A DNA stretch of 64,000 nt from NCBI GenBank assembly GCA_027574665.1, contig CM050655.1, positions 2,108,001-2,172,000 on the forward strand. The letters are read 5' to 3'. The notes under the pieces are model-generated. The model did no database searches. It saw only the letters and a list, made by a program, of their open reading frames with translations, and had not been told where the DNA came from. Within the stretch, counting starts at the first letter, position 1. The number at the start of each line of letters is the position of its first letter. Below are positions 12,446 through 22,946 of the stretch, piece by piece. A program made the position numbers and the translations under genes. Source of the DNA: Rhynochetos jubatus (taxonomy: Eukaryota; Chordata; Aves; Eurypygiformes; Rhynochetidae).

Positions 12446-14930
12446 CATTACTTGCCACCAGTAGCTATCAAGCAGGCAGGGAGCTGCAGAGGCAGAGGCA
12501 GGTGGCCCAGGCTGGCTTCAGTCTCTCTCCTTAGCCACAGAGTATGGGCTGGAGGAACAAGTAAGTATCTCCAGGTGCACTCCAGGTGGGTTATCCATGC
12601 AGTTCTCTTTCTGTTCCTTAATGTCCATGGTGAGGAGTTGGGAGAGGTAGTGAAGCAGCACTTTGAAAGCATTATAACATCCTAGCACTTGAACAAATCC
12701 AGATAAAACTGCGCTGAAAACCCACCCCCAGTGCTATTGTGGTACTGCTTGAAAGAGGTAAAGACCTTCTGGGTTATGGCGGGATCTCTGCCTTGAACCT
12801 TGGTTCAGGTCTTGTGTATTTTTGGACTGGTTCACACTCAGTCTTCTGCTAGCTGTAGGTGAAGAGGACATACCTCCTCTGTCTGGAACAGATCCTCTTC
12901 TCTGCCTCTTTATATGGGGCTCAGGGGTTTGGAGGCTTCCCATCCTTCAGCTACCTCTTTGTTGGCACAGAAAATGTGTAATTTGCAGAAACTTTTTGTT
13001 TACCTAACTGAGACGAGGATTGACTAAGGTACATGTGTTGCCTGGCTGATGTCAAGGTACTTTGGGGCGCTGTGGGCCTGTTCATTTGCTCTGTAGGGTG
13101 TGCTTTAGCCCCACAAAGTAACTTTCAAACATGTCGGCAGTATCAGAGGCTGGAAGAGCTATTCAGGGTTTCCCCTGAACAATTTTTTTCCTTTACAGAG
13201 TGTGATTTCTATTCAGAGCTATAGGTGTTTTGGCTCTCAACTGAATGATATGTTCTAAACTATAGTTATATGTGGGCGTATGCATGTATAATAGAATTGA
13301 AATGCTATCAGTATGTAAATTTTTTATCAATTTTAGTCTTTTATTTTAGTGGATTTGTAACTTACGTATAAAGTGTCTGTCTCAAATTTTTTTTAATGTG
13401 TCTGTTCTTTTATTGTTGTCTTTCAAGCACATGATTATCACAGGTAAAAAGGGAGAGGAGGGAATGGTGTGTTTGCTGATCAAAGCAAACCTCTGGTTTT
13501 GTTCTGTTGTGTTTAATAAGAGTCTGCAATGACTGCATGTCCCGTATCACTTATCACATCGTATCCCAAGTCTGGTTTTCATTTTAATTAAAAGAATAAA
13601 TTAAAATTGACTGGTCAGTTCCACTGTTTTGTATATTTCTAACTTCAACCATATTTTTTTTTTTTTTTGGCTAACATTTTGAAAAGCCAGGAAATAAAAG
13701 CCAAAGCTCTAAAGAGAAAGGGGAGAGGATTGCAACTAGAAAATAAATTTGGATATCATAATCTAAATGCTGTTTAGGGCAGATGAACAAATTATTTCTT
13801 TTCTCGGTATATTCAACAGAAAACATCTGCATGTTTTAAGAAAGAGAGGAGGTTAACTAAAGTGTCTTAGAAAACCTGATAAAAAACAGTAAATCAGGAT
13901 TTCTCAGCATTTGAAGTAAGTCAGCAACAAAAGTGTTGTTATGGAAACCCTGAAGATGAGTGTAAAGTTTGTTGTCTGATGCTTTGTTTTTTTGGAGACC
14001 GAAGTCTGTCCAGTTTGGAGACTGTCATAAACCAGAGGTGTTTGTACTGCCGGGAGCAGAGCTGGCCTCAGGGTCAGCACTCTCCATCCGTCTTCTTCAT
14101 CCAACTCTCAGCCCAGATGCCATTTTACAGACTTGCCTTCTCTATTCCTCCCTGCTTTATAAACCATAAAACTGGTTACTTCTTATTTTGAAAGGTGGTG
14201 TGTCATTTATCTGAGTTTCAAAATACAGCAGGAGCCTCTTCACACTTCCCACCCTATCTCGAGGTTGCCCGAGGGTCTGCTGTGGCCCATTTAGTAAAGA
14301 CTGTGGTACAGCTTGAAGAAGTAAGATCTCATTTAGAAATATTCAAGTGTGGATTTATCCAAAGGGATCTCTGAACACCCTGATGTGAAAGCACCCGTAC
14401 CTGAGGGCGAGCTGGCTCACAATGCATTCTCTCACCGTACAGGTTTGCTGTGAGCCAGGGTAATAAATTACTCATGGGCTGAATTTATTTAGGTGCAGCG
14501 TAGTTCCTGCAAACCTCCCATCACAGCAGAGTCCTGTATGTTATATCCATCAGCGTATGGATGCATTAGTGAGTCTTGTTCACAAGAGGCTTGGACTACC
14601 AAAAAGGGGCAACTTGCACTTGTGGCATCACAGTCACAATTCCAGTTTAAGAGCTTCTCAGGCAAACTGTGAATTTGAGACAAACATTGCAGCTTGGCAG
14701 GGTGGCCTGCATCCTTCCACAAAATCACTTGCTTGGGGGAAAAGCAATTTGTAATTGTGGTTGTTGGGTTTGTTTGCTTTCGAGACTGAAACATGTTATT
14801 TATTGAGGTAAGACTGAGTCAAAGTAGACAAGCAAACCCAGTGTTCCCCCTAAAGTATTTGGGCTTTTCAGTATTTTATCTAAGATAAATATGAAACATT
14901 TATTGGCTTTGATGGCTTTTTTTCATATAT
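12446..14930. other. Intron sequence, nothing recognised
   Basis: Low-complexity AT-rich stretches are present, including a run of 15 T at 13654-13668. No coding exon, RNA gene or clear mobile element was identified. Confidence 0.55.
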
Positions 14931-14981
14931 CATAGAATCATCACAGAATGGTCTGGGTTGGAAGGGACATTAAAGATCATA
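14931..14981 (-). mobile_element. CR1 3' tail (about 50 bp), antisense, extra copy
   Basis: The + strand starts CATAGAATCATCACAGAATG, then GGTTGGAAGGGACATTAAAGATCAT. This is a complete CR1 terminal segment in reverse orientation. It lies directly beside a second, longer CR1 3' end that starts at 14982, so the terminal motif occurs twice in tandem. Confidence 0.85.
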
Positions 14982-15410
14982 GCATCACAGAATGGTTTAG
15001 ATTGCAGGAGACCTTAAAGACCACAAAGTTCCAACCCCCCTGCCATGGGCAGGGACACCTTCCACTAGACCAGGTTGCTCCAAGCCTCATCCAGCCTGGC
15101 CTTGAACACAGCCAGGGATGGGGCATCCACAGCTTCTCTGGGCAACCTGTTCCAGTGCCTCACCATCCTCTCTGGGAAGAATTTCTTCCTGATACCTAAT
15201 CTAAACCTCCCCACTTTCAATTTGAACATGTTACCCCTTGTCCTGTCACTACAGGCCCTTGTAAAAAGTCCCTCTCCAGCTTTCCTGTAGCACCTTCAGG
15301 TACTGGAACGGTGCATTAAGGTCTCCCTGGAACCTTCTCTTCTCCAGGCTGAACAAGGTAAATTCTCTCAGCCTTTCTTCATAGGAGAGGTGCTCCAGCA
15401 TCCTAGGATG
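14982..15410 (-). mobile_element. CR1 3' region, antisense (main part of a 5'-inverted copy)
   Basis: Read on the minus strand, this covers the C-terminal coding and 3' untranslated part of CR1: GGAGCACCTCTCC, a TTCAGCCTGGAGAAGAGAAGG block, the short segment around ACAGGACAAGGGGTAACATG, then AGGAAGAAATTCTTCCCAGAGAGG, GGATGAGGCTTGG, and the 3' tail. It is strongly 5'-truncated. A piece of the same element in the opposite orientation follows at 15411-15484. Confidence 0.9.
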
Positions 15411-15484
15411 GAGTGAGTCCAGAGGAGGCCATGAGGATGCTCTGAGGGCTGGAGCACCTCTCAACTTTCCAGTACCTGAAGGTA
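15411..15484 (+). mobile_element. Inverted CR1 5' piece joined to the antisense copy
   Basis: The + strand reads GAGTCCAGAGGAGGCCATGA, GGATGCTCTGAGGGCTGGAG, CACCTCTC, then jumps to TTTCCAGTACCTGAAGG. These are CR1 sense blocks, opposite in orientation to 14982-15410. The two blocks are normally separated by about 75-80 bases, so the piece also has an internal deletion. This arrangement is typical of 5' inversion (twin priming) of a LINE. Confidence 0.8.
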
Positions 15485-15762
15485 CATAAGACAAAATTTG
15501 ATTTCACTTTAATTGCATTTTTTCATGTTCAGTGTCTGCTCGATAGCTAACTATATCGTTGAATCCTTGTTATCTTTATTTGCCAAATTATACCCTGTTT
15601 TAAGAGGTTTCTCTAGCAGCTGTTTTTACCATCTTACAGATTTTACCATGGTCATACAGCCTCACTGCAAACAAACTCATTATACGGTGCTTGCCAATGC
15701 AAACACCAAAATCCTATGTGCGTACCTTTAGGCTTAAACAAACCTTACATCAGAAGTAATTT

Positions 15763-15826
15763 ATAGAGTCACAGAATAATTGAGGGTGGGAGGGAGTTCT
15801 GGACATCACCTATCCATGCCCTGAAC
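15763..15826 (-). mobile_element. Short old CR1 3' end, antisense
   Basis: The stretch AGAGTCACAGAATAATTGAG, GGTGGGAGGGAGTTCTGGAC, ATCACCTATCCATGCCCTGA resembles the common avian tail (AATCACAGAATNNTTGAGGTTGGAAGGGACCTCTGG...). It is short and diverged. Confidence 0.65.
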
Positions 15827-15875
15827 ATATATATTACAGTTGTAAAGATCTTGGAATTTAAGCTTGTAAAGAGAG

Positions 15876-15926
15876 GATATAGATATAGATATAGATATAG
15901 ATATAGATATAGATATAGATATAGAT
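15876..15926. repeat. (GATATA)n microsatellite, about 8.5 units
   Basis: A nearly perfect hexanucleotide array of GATATA units is followed by GATGCATATATATACACACACA, a short TA/CA tract. It ends 20 bases before a sense CR1 copy. It is a likely length polymorphism. Confidence 0.97.
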
Positions 15927-15945
15927 GCATATATATACACACACA

Positions 15946-16641
15946 TTGGTGGACGAGAAGCTGAGCTGAACATGAACTGGCAGTGTGCACTGGCGGCCCA
16001 GAAAGCCAATGGTATCGTGGGCTGTATCAGGAGAAGCGTGGCCAGCAGGTCGAGGGAGAGGATTCTCCTCTCTACTCTGCTCTTGTAAGACCCCACCTGG
16101 AGTTTTCTGTCCAGCTCTGGAGCCCTCAGCATAAGAAGGATATTGACCAGTTGGAATGAGTCCAGAGGTGGCCACGAAGATGCTCAGAGGGCTGGAGCAC
16201 CTCTCCTATGAAGAAAGGCTGAGAGAGTTGGGCTTGTTCAGCCTGGAGAAGAGAAGGTTCCAGGGAGACCTTATTGCACCTTCCAGTGCCTGAAGGGGGC
16301 CCACAAGGAAGCTGGGGGTGTGGGGTGTGTGTGTTTACAAGGTCCTGTAGTGACAGGACAAGGGGTAATGGGTTTAAATTGAAAGGGGGGGGGGGGGAGG
16401 GGGGGGGCGGATTTAGATTGGGTATCAGGAAGAAATTCTTCCTGGAGAGGGTGATGAGGCACTGGGACAGGTTGCCCGGAGAAGCTGTGGATGCCCCATC
16501 CCTGGAAGTGTTCAAGGCCAGGCTGGATGAGGCTTGGAGCAACCTAGTCTAGTGGAAGGTGTCCCTCCTGCCCATGGCAGGGGAGTTGGAACTAGGTGAT
16601 CTTTAAGGTCCCTTCCAACCCAAACCATTCTATGATTCTAT
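15946..16641 (+). mobile_element. CR1 LINE, sense, 5'-truncated, with intact 3' tail
   Basis: The copy starts with TTGGTGGACGAGAAGCTGAG (the VLVDEKL part of ORF2), then GCCCAGAAAGCCAATGGTAT, GAGTCCAGAGGTGGCC, GGAGCACCTCTCCTATGAAG, TTCAGCCTGGAGAAGAGAAGG. It ends with CTTTAAGGTCCCTTCCAACC and CCATTCTATGATTCTAT. A guanine-rich expansion interrupts the 3' region at 16385-16410. No intact ORF remains. Compared with the copies at 52 and 58 kb it is the same broad CR1 group. Confidence 0.93.
16385..16410 (+). repeat. Guanine-run tract inside CR1
   Basis: Thirteen G, one A, nine G, one C and two G stand where the sister copy near 52,600 has only CAGGGA. It is a homopolymer expansion within the element. 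Confidence 0.95.
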
Positions 16642-19600
16642 TATATGGTTTTTAATGTTGTATACGGTATTTGAGGATGTGCATTTCCACCTGGGAGTGG
16701 GTCCTCTAGGTCCCACCATTAACAAAATCCTTGTAATAACAGAATTCATAGTGACTGCAGAAAACCCCCAAGTTTTAGGTCCTCCCAGACAGAAGTGACC
16801 TGGCCAGAAGGGGAAGATACCCATTTGATTTGCTTCAGCTGCAGAGTTTGCTTGTGAATGTTGCAAGAGAAAATACTACAGAATTAACATCTCTGCACAG
16901 GCGGAGTGTTTCTTCTGGAATAATTCATTAGCCAGGCAGTAACTATTTGCTTCTCCTTTCCAGGTTAATGTTAGCAGTGCGCTTTGCAAGTCCTTTGTTT
17001 CACATGGGGGTTTTAAAGGTTGTTTAACTACAACCCATAGAGACACTTGAGCTCCATCTGAAGTGTTAATACATCATCAGCCCATCCCTTGTACTTCTCT
17101 GAAGGTGAAATCTTGCTTTGGATTGCTCTGGGCAGATTGTTCGTTCTGTTGGCTAGTCTCCAGCATGACTTTTCTGTCCAGCAATCTTGTTTGCTGCTCT
17201 ATTTGTGCATGTCCACAGGCTACATTGCAGTGTGATGTTGTCCAGGACAGGCTGACCTTTGGGACAGCTTTGGTCGCTTCCCAAGTTCTCTTCCACCAAC
17301 CGACTCTTCACCTGGGTTATTTTCTCTCTGCCCTGCTTTCTCTTACGTCTCTCATTCCTCGGCCTGCTTATTCCCCACTCTGCTGGGTACACCTCATGCT
17401 CTTTATGCTTTACATCTCTTCCCTGCCTTCCTCTCATCCAGGTATTAGTTCCTACCTTTAAAGCCCCAAGGAGGTTTTTCTCCTTTTTTTCAGATGCTTT
17501 CAATCCTCCAAGCTCCTCTCTGGCCCCAGGCTGCTGTTACAGATTTTGGCAATCACCTTCTTTTATTTCCATTCTCTATTTTTCAGAATGTTTCTGCACA
17601 CAGGGTAGAAACTTGGATGCAGATCTGCTCTTATCTCCAGTAATCCTTTCTCTAGAGTAACTCTTGATTTAAATCCAAGAAGTGTTACTGTTATTCACTG
17701 CTTCAGGCCGCTGAGATTCACAGTTTCAAACCCAATTTCAAAATCATTTCTTAAAAGCAAATGTTAAAAAAGCAGTCTTAGCATACAGTTTTTTAAAAGG
17801 CACAACAAAACTGCCATGTTGCTAGCAGCTCCCAGCCAGCAAAGTGAAGTGGGGCCACGTGTGTTGGTACGTGCTTACTGGTTTTTGGACATGTCTTGTG
17901 GAAATCTCTAGCATGGGTTTCTGCTGCTGTTGGAGAGGTTGGTGTCTGTTCCGTCTGCTTAATACCCCCAGTTAAATCTTGGTACTGGAAATGCCCCTTG
18001 AACAAGGTTATTTGGTCAGGGAGCCCAGCGGCTCTGCTGTCCCAGAGCAGCTGGTGACGTACAGTCTAGGAGGACACTCAGTGGTCCATCAGATTTGAAC
18101 TGCCTCTCCAAGAGTGTTTCATAGGAGTTTCATAAGTTTGTTAAACTTTAAAAAGGGTTTACTGGAGCATATGGAAGGACTTGTAGTTTCAGTGGTTACG
18201 CCAGCAATTTTGAGTCGTAACTCTTCATGCCTTGCTTCATTTACCTTCCTCTCATTAGATTTTCTGTAGCAAGCAAAAAGTGATCAACCCTTACTTTAGG
18301 GCTTTTGGTAAGTATGTTACAGATGAGAATCTGGGGTGTTACTAATCTCAAGACTGAGCAGGGCTCAGTGTCGCCAAGCCCTGCTTTTGGTTCACCATCA
18401 TTTGCAAAACTTAAAAAGGTTGAGCTTTACACTTCTGCTGCAAATGGCAGCTTCAAATGAAATTGGTCTGGAAAATGTCATAAAAAGCTGTTTAGTCTTT
18501 TCCAAGGAGGCGTCTAAGGAAAAATCATATTTTTCTCCAGATCCAAAACACTTTTGCAACAATTTGCAATGTTGCCATGTTTTGGAACATTACTTAAAAT
18601 TTGGCAAAATGTGCTTTTTTTTTTTCCTCTTCCTTATTCTTCTGTCAAAACTTGCCCAAATTTGGGTAAGGGATAAACATATCAGGGCTTACAGTTCCCA
18701 CATGCGCATGGGCTGAGAAGCAGCAGGGGCTGGGGGAGAGCTCTGGCTTGGCAAGAGCAGGGATTGCTGTGGCAAGGACACTGGGGTGGGGTGAGACATG
18801 GACCCAAGGGACTAAACCTGGTCACTGCAGCTTGCTGGGAAAGCAGTAGAAAGTGGGACAGGGAAGGAAGCAGCCTGCTTTTTGTAGGGGCTGCTGGGCT
18901 AGCTCCACTGGCAAGGTCTGGCTATAAAAAGCCTGCTGTTGCTGAGGACTAGCTGTAAGTGAGCGTAAGAGCAGTGCTTCAGCTTTAACACCTAGTTTTC
19001 GTATTTCTCCTCTTGTACCCACCTGAGGACTTACTGCTTTCCTTGCACGCCTTGTGTTTATGAGGAATTAATGGAGCTGTGAACAATGAAGAAGGCTGTT
19101 GTCAGTAAAACCCTGGGGAAAATAAGTTTTCCAGAGAAGGAGACATTGGATAGCAGAGAAAGCCGAAGCAGGGCACTGCTTAAAGCTGCTGACTGCTTTC
19201 AGGGACAACCCATTTCAATTTTGCATGTGCCATAGGTGAATCCCAGTAAGGCCAGCTGGTGGTGGAAAGTTTGGATTTACCAAAGTTCCCCATATTTTGA
19301 GCTGAACCTGTGATTTGCCAACATGCTGAGTATTTGAAAGCTGTATTTGAAGGTGGTGGAGTTGAGCTTTCAGCATACAAAGTGTATATGGTAAGTATTG
19401 TTAAAACAAATTAAACTCAAGATTTAGTCTTTCCTATTGGACATTCCAAAGTGGGTGTTTCTGACCGAAATGGCCTTGTCACTGTGTGATGGAATACCTC
19501 ATGCTTCATCTCTAGGGCAATTTTTGAAATACGGTCAGTATTTTTCAGGAAAATCTGCAGATCCATAGTGATATTTCCTGAAGAAAACTAACTACACATA

Positions 19601-20756
19601 AGTATTATTCTGTTTTCAGAGCAGAGCTTGAATATCATCCTGCAAATAAAACTGCAGTCCAAGTGTGAAACAGCTCAGATGAAATAAAATATTGAATAGT
19701 CATTCATGAATTCTGCACAGAATCGTGGGAATCCCCCTCCCATCCCCTGCCATTGTGGAGTTGCGTGATGAAATCAATATCCTAATGAACATGCGAGCTC
19801 ACCCTGAACTCCTCACCTTGTTATTTTCCAAATTTCTGTGATACAAAGTGTGTTTATTTTTCAACCTTTTGTGGAAGTGGAATGAGTAATTAGTGTCCTC
19901 TAGGGACAACCTGCCTTTTTTTTCTTAAGGGTCTAGGATCTGAAAAGGGACCAATAATGATAAAACCAATCACTCTTACCCATGTCTCAAAGACATTGCT
20001 AGGATATACAATAGAAAATAAGGAATTAGGCCTTCCAGATGTCTCCTGCTTATACCCAGGAGGAGAAACAGAGAAATGCAAGCTAGAAATGTCAGTGTCC
20101 CATTCCTGAGGCTAAAGGCTTACTGGACAACAGGAGAAAGTGTATGTTATGTTTTTGAAACCTCATGTTGTCTAGAAATGCACTTTGGGTTCTCAGGTAT
20201 CCTCTCAGGTATTCTTCTATCTTTAAAGATTAAGAAACTAAGGAGCTGGTTTGGGCTTCTGAGTCACGGAAGACTTTGAATTGAACTAACAAGTGGCTTT
20301 CCACCCGCACCTCTAAGCTGGGAGGAGAAAGGGAGAGCTGATAACACGTTGCAAGAATTTTGCCCATTAGATAAATTACACGCAAGCTGACAAATTTCTC
20401 AAGTCAACGTAATGTGTTTTCTTCTGTGTCCAGAAAGAGAAAATGACGATTTAATTATTGGGACAAAAAGATTATGCTACTAATTCAGACAGTAATATTA
20501 GTGTAATTTAGTTTATAGTTTGATTTATTTGAGGAACATGGATGCAGTTCAGCCAAAGATGTTATTTCATGTTTAATTGGATGGACTCAAAGTGACAAAG
20601 CAGCGAATGACCTCATCAAAACTTAAACAGCCTGTGTGCATTGGTGGTGTTATTTTACAGGACAAAATTGATCCTTCTTTCTTTATACACACTTCAATCA
20701 TCTGTATTTTTACTTTTCCATGCTTACAGTGACCCATATCTAACTTTGCAACCTGG
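16642..20756. other. Intron sequence, nothing recognised
   Basis: A pyrimidine-rich stretch at about 17270-17500 gives two overlapping chance open frames of about 130 codons. A run of T is near 18617. No gene or clear mobile element is supported. Confidence 0.55.
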
Positions 20757-20761
20757 GGAAG
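20757..20761. repeat. Target-site duplication of the solo LTR, left copy
   Basis: GGAAG directly precedes the LTR TG terminus and is repeated exactly at 21601-21605. Confidence 0.9.
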
Positions 20762-21600
20762 TGTTCTGGGTTCAGTCAGGAAAGAGTTAACTCTCTTTAC
20801 CATGGCTGCTAGGGAGCTGTATTCCTGGATGCTGAGAGCAGCACCAGTAAGGTCTCAGCTGGCGCTGGGCAATGCCTACACTGAATTCAAGGTCTTTCTC
20901 CACTTCTGACCCTGCAGCTGCATTCCCAGCTCTCGCTGTCTTGCTACAGGCAGTGTAGGGGACACACAGCTCGGGCAGCTGACCCAAACTGACCAAGGGA
21001 GTATTTCATTCCATAGTACGTCGTACTTGGGGCATAGGCAAGGAGCGGGGCCAGGAGCCATTACTCTCTCTCTCACTCTCTTGCTCGTTTACTTCCTGGC
21101 ACTTGCGAACACTCCCCCTGACTCCTGTGTTAGCTGCTTTGCTCACTCCTGTGCTGGCTCGTGCGTGATGGAATTGGTGGGTTTGTTTAGTTTTCCTGGT
21201 TGTGCTATTGCTGACAGGGTTCGTTTGGAATCTGCTGCGACAGCTCTTGGGCTCTGGCCCTCAGGCTGCAGCTCTCAGGCTGCAATCGCTCTTGGGCTGG
21301 GGCTCTCGGGCTCTCTGGCTCTGACTCTCACTACTGAGCACCTGGTTGTGCACTGGTCAGTGGGTGGTGAGAAATTGTATCATATTGTATCATATGTTTT
21401 ATTATCTATTATTTTAAATGCTTATTATTAGTAGTATTTGTATATATTTATTTAGATTTAATTAGTAAATAGTTCTTATCTCAATTTTATGAGCTTCCTT
21501 ATTTCTTTTTCCTCTGATTCTTCCCCTCCACTGGAGGAGGGGAGAGGGATTTGTGAGAGCGGCTTCGTGGTATTTTGCTAGTCGGAGTTAAACCACGACA
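20762..21600 (-). mobile_element. Solo LTR of an avian endogenous retrovirus, antisense to PRKG1
   Basis: This 839-bp unit begins TGTTCTGGGTTCAGTC and ends GTTAAACCACGACA on the + strand. Its ends are imperfect inverted repeats with TG...CA termini. It is flanked by the perfect 5-bp duplication GGAAG (20757-20761 and 21601-21605). Read on the minus strand it opens TGTCGTGGTTTAACTCC and carries, in order, a purine-rich block, an A/T-rich block with AATAAA, CTCACCACCCACTGACC, and TTGGTCAGTTTGGGTCAGCT. These are features I know from LTRs common in bird genomes. The 5-bp duplication fits an ERVL-like or related class. No internal retroviral genes flank it, so it is a recombined solo LTR. The exact family name is not assigned. 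Confidence 0.9.
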
Positions 21601-21605
21601 GGAAG
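21601..21605. repeat. Target-site duplication of the solo LTR, right copy
   Basis: GGAAG directly follows the LTR CA terminus and matches 20757-20761. Confidence 0.9.
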
Positions 21606-22547
21606 TTATACAGTAACTTGTAAGTGAAAGAATTTGTCAGACCTAATGACTATAAGACCATTTTCCATGTATAGACTATTTCCTAGGGACTGTTTCCGTC
21701 ATTCCTGAAATTCAGCCTCCGTGTGTGAACCGTGCCCACTGACACCTGTGGCTGTATTTTCACTGCATCACCTGAACCTGAAATAGTGGTGCTGCCATCT
21801 GGGCGAATGCAAGGCTCGGGAGGGATGTGAGCCGGGAGCAATTCAATGCCAGCCTATTTTAAGAAGGGCTTTAAGAAAAAAAAAAAATTGAGTTACTTAT
21901 AATTTAATTGTTAACATTCATCATTAGGAAATGTAAGACTCTACCGCCACCACAGTTAAGACATACTGTGGCTTGGGTGCAGCTCCATGAATAATGCAGA
22001 CCATTGTCAGCCTGTGTTTTGAAACAAACAAAAATATTAACAAACCTGAATTGGACTGGCTCTGATGTCAACTAGCCACTTAGCAATTAAAGTTTTAATT
22101 GCTCCACAATTAAATTTTCAACTACATTGTAATTAGCACGCAGAGTTTAATTTGCAAAAGCGTGGCTCTGTCTGAGAGTCCCAGGGCTCAGAGGATGTTG
22201 GGGTCCAGGAAAGCAAGGTCCTCCTTCACCTCTTGGATTTCATAGGAAAAGCTTTATTTCCTGAAATCTTGTCCTTGAAATCTTGTAAACCGGTTCTGTT
22301 TTTCAAGCCACCTTGAGTTACAAGTAAAAGCCATATGTATAAAACTGCAAAATGGCTGTTTTGGAGATTTCATCGAGCTGCCCTCATCAGTGGTGTGCAA
22401 GGTCATCCTCATGACTTGAGGCTGCTATTTTTATAACACATTCTTTTTTTTTTTTCCAAACCACTGCTTTACTGGTAGCAGCGTGGGCTTGTAGCTGCCC
22501 AAGAGGAGCACTGTGCTTACTATTGGGCTTCTGACCATCGGTCGGAA
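21606..22547. other. Intron sequence with an AT-rich cluster of TAATTR motifs
   Basis: No gene was seen. A stretch at 22082-22160 has five or more TAATT/AATTA cores, including a 10-bp inverted repeat. A run of A is at about 21876-21888 and a run of T near 22444. Confidence 0.6.
22082..22103. repeat. Inverted repeat with 10-bp perfect arms
   Basis: The left arm AGCAATTAAA (22082-22091) and right arm TTTAATTGCT (22094-22103) are separated by GT. Each arm contains a homeodomain-type AATTA core. More such cores follow (ACAATTAAA, GTAATTAG, TTTAATTTG) up to 22160. Confidence 0.9.
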
Positions 22548-22946
22548 GAATCATAGAATCACAGAATTGTTTTGGTTGAAAAGACCTTTAAGATCATCAA
22601 GCCCAACCATCCACCTTGCATTGCCAAATCTACGCTAAACTCTGTCCCTAAGCACTACATCAACTCATCTCTTAAATCCCTCCAGGGATAGTGACTCCAC
22701 CCCCTCCCTGGGCAGCCCATTCCAATGTCTGACAGCCCTTTCCATGAAGAAATGTTTCCTAATATCCAATCTAAACCTCCCCTGGTGCAACTTGATGCCA
22801 TTTCCTCTCGTCCTGTCTCTTGTAACTTTAGAGAAGAGACCAACCCCCACCTCTTTCCAACCTCCTTTCAGGTAGCTGTAGAGCGTCATAAGGTCTCCCC
22901 TGGGCCTCCTCCAGGCTGAACAACCCCAGTTCCTTCAGCCACTACG
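22548..22946 (-). mobile_element. CR1 3' region, antisense
   Basis: The + strand reads GAATCATAGAATCACAGAAT, then TTGGTTGAAAAGACCTTTAA, AAATCCCTCCAGGGATAGTG, CATGAAGAAATGTTTCCTAA and ATCCAATCTAAACCTCCC. It ends at the CTCCAGGCTGAACAACCCC block. The minus strand gives the CR1 C-terminal peptide with blocks such as [12 protein letters not shown] and RHWNGLP. It differs from the copies at 15-16 and 52-58 kb and represents another CR1 lineage. It is 5'-truncated. Confidence 0.92.

Noticed and set aside
15769..16175. Frames with LYLYLY, ISISIS or IYIYIY peptide repeats on the - strand
   Set aside because: Translations of the (GATATA)n microsatellite, not real proteins.
17063..17660. Two overlapping frames of about 130 codons on the + strand
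   Set aside because: They arise from a pyrimidine-rich stretch giving Ser/Leu/Phe-rich peptides; no homology.
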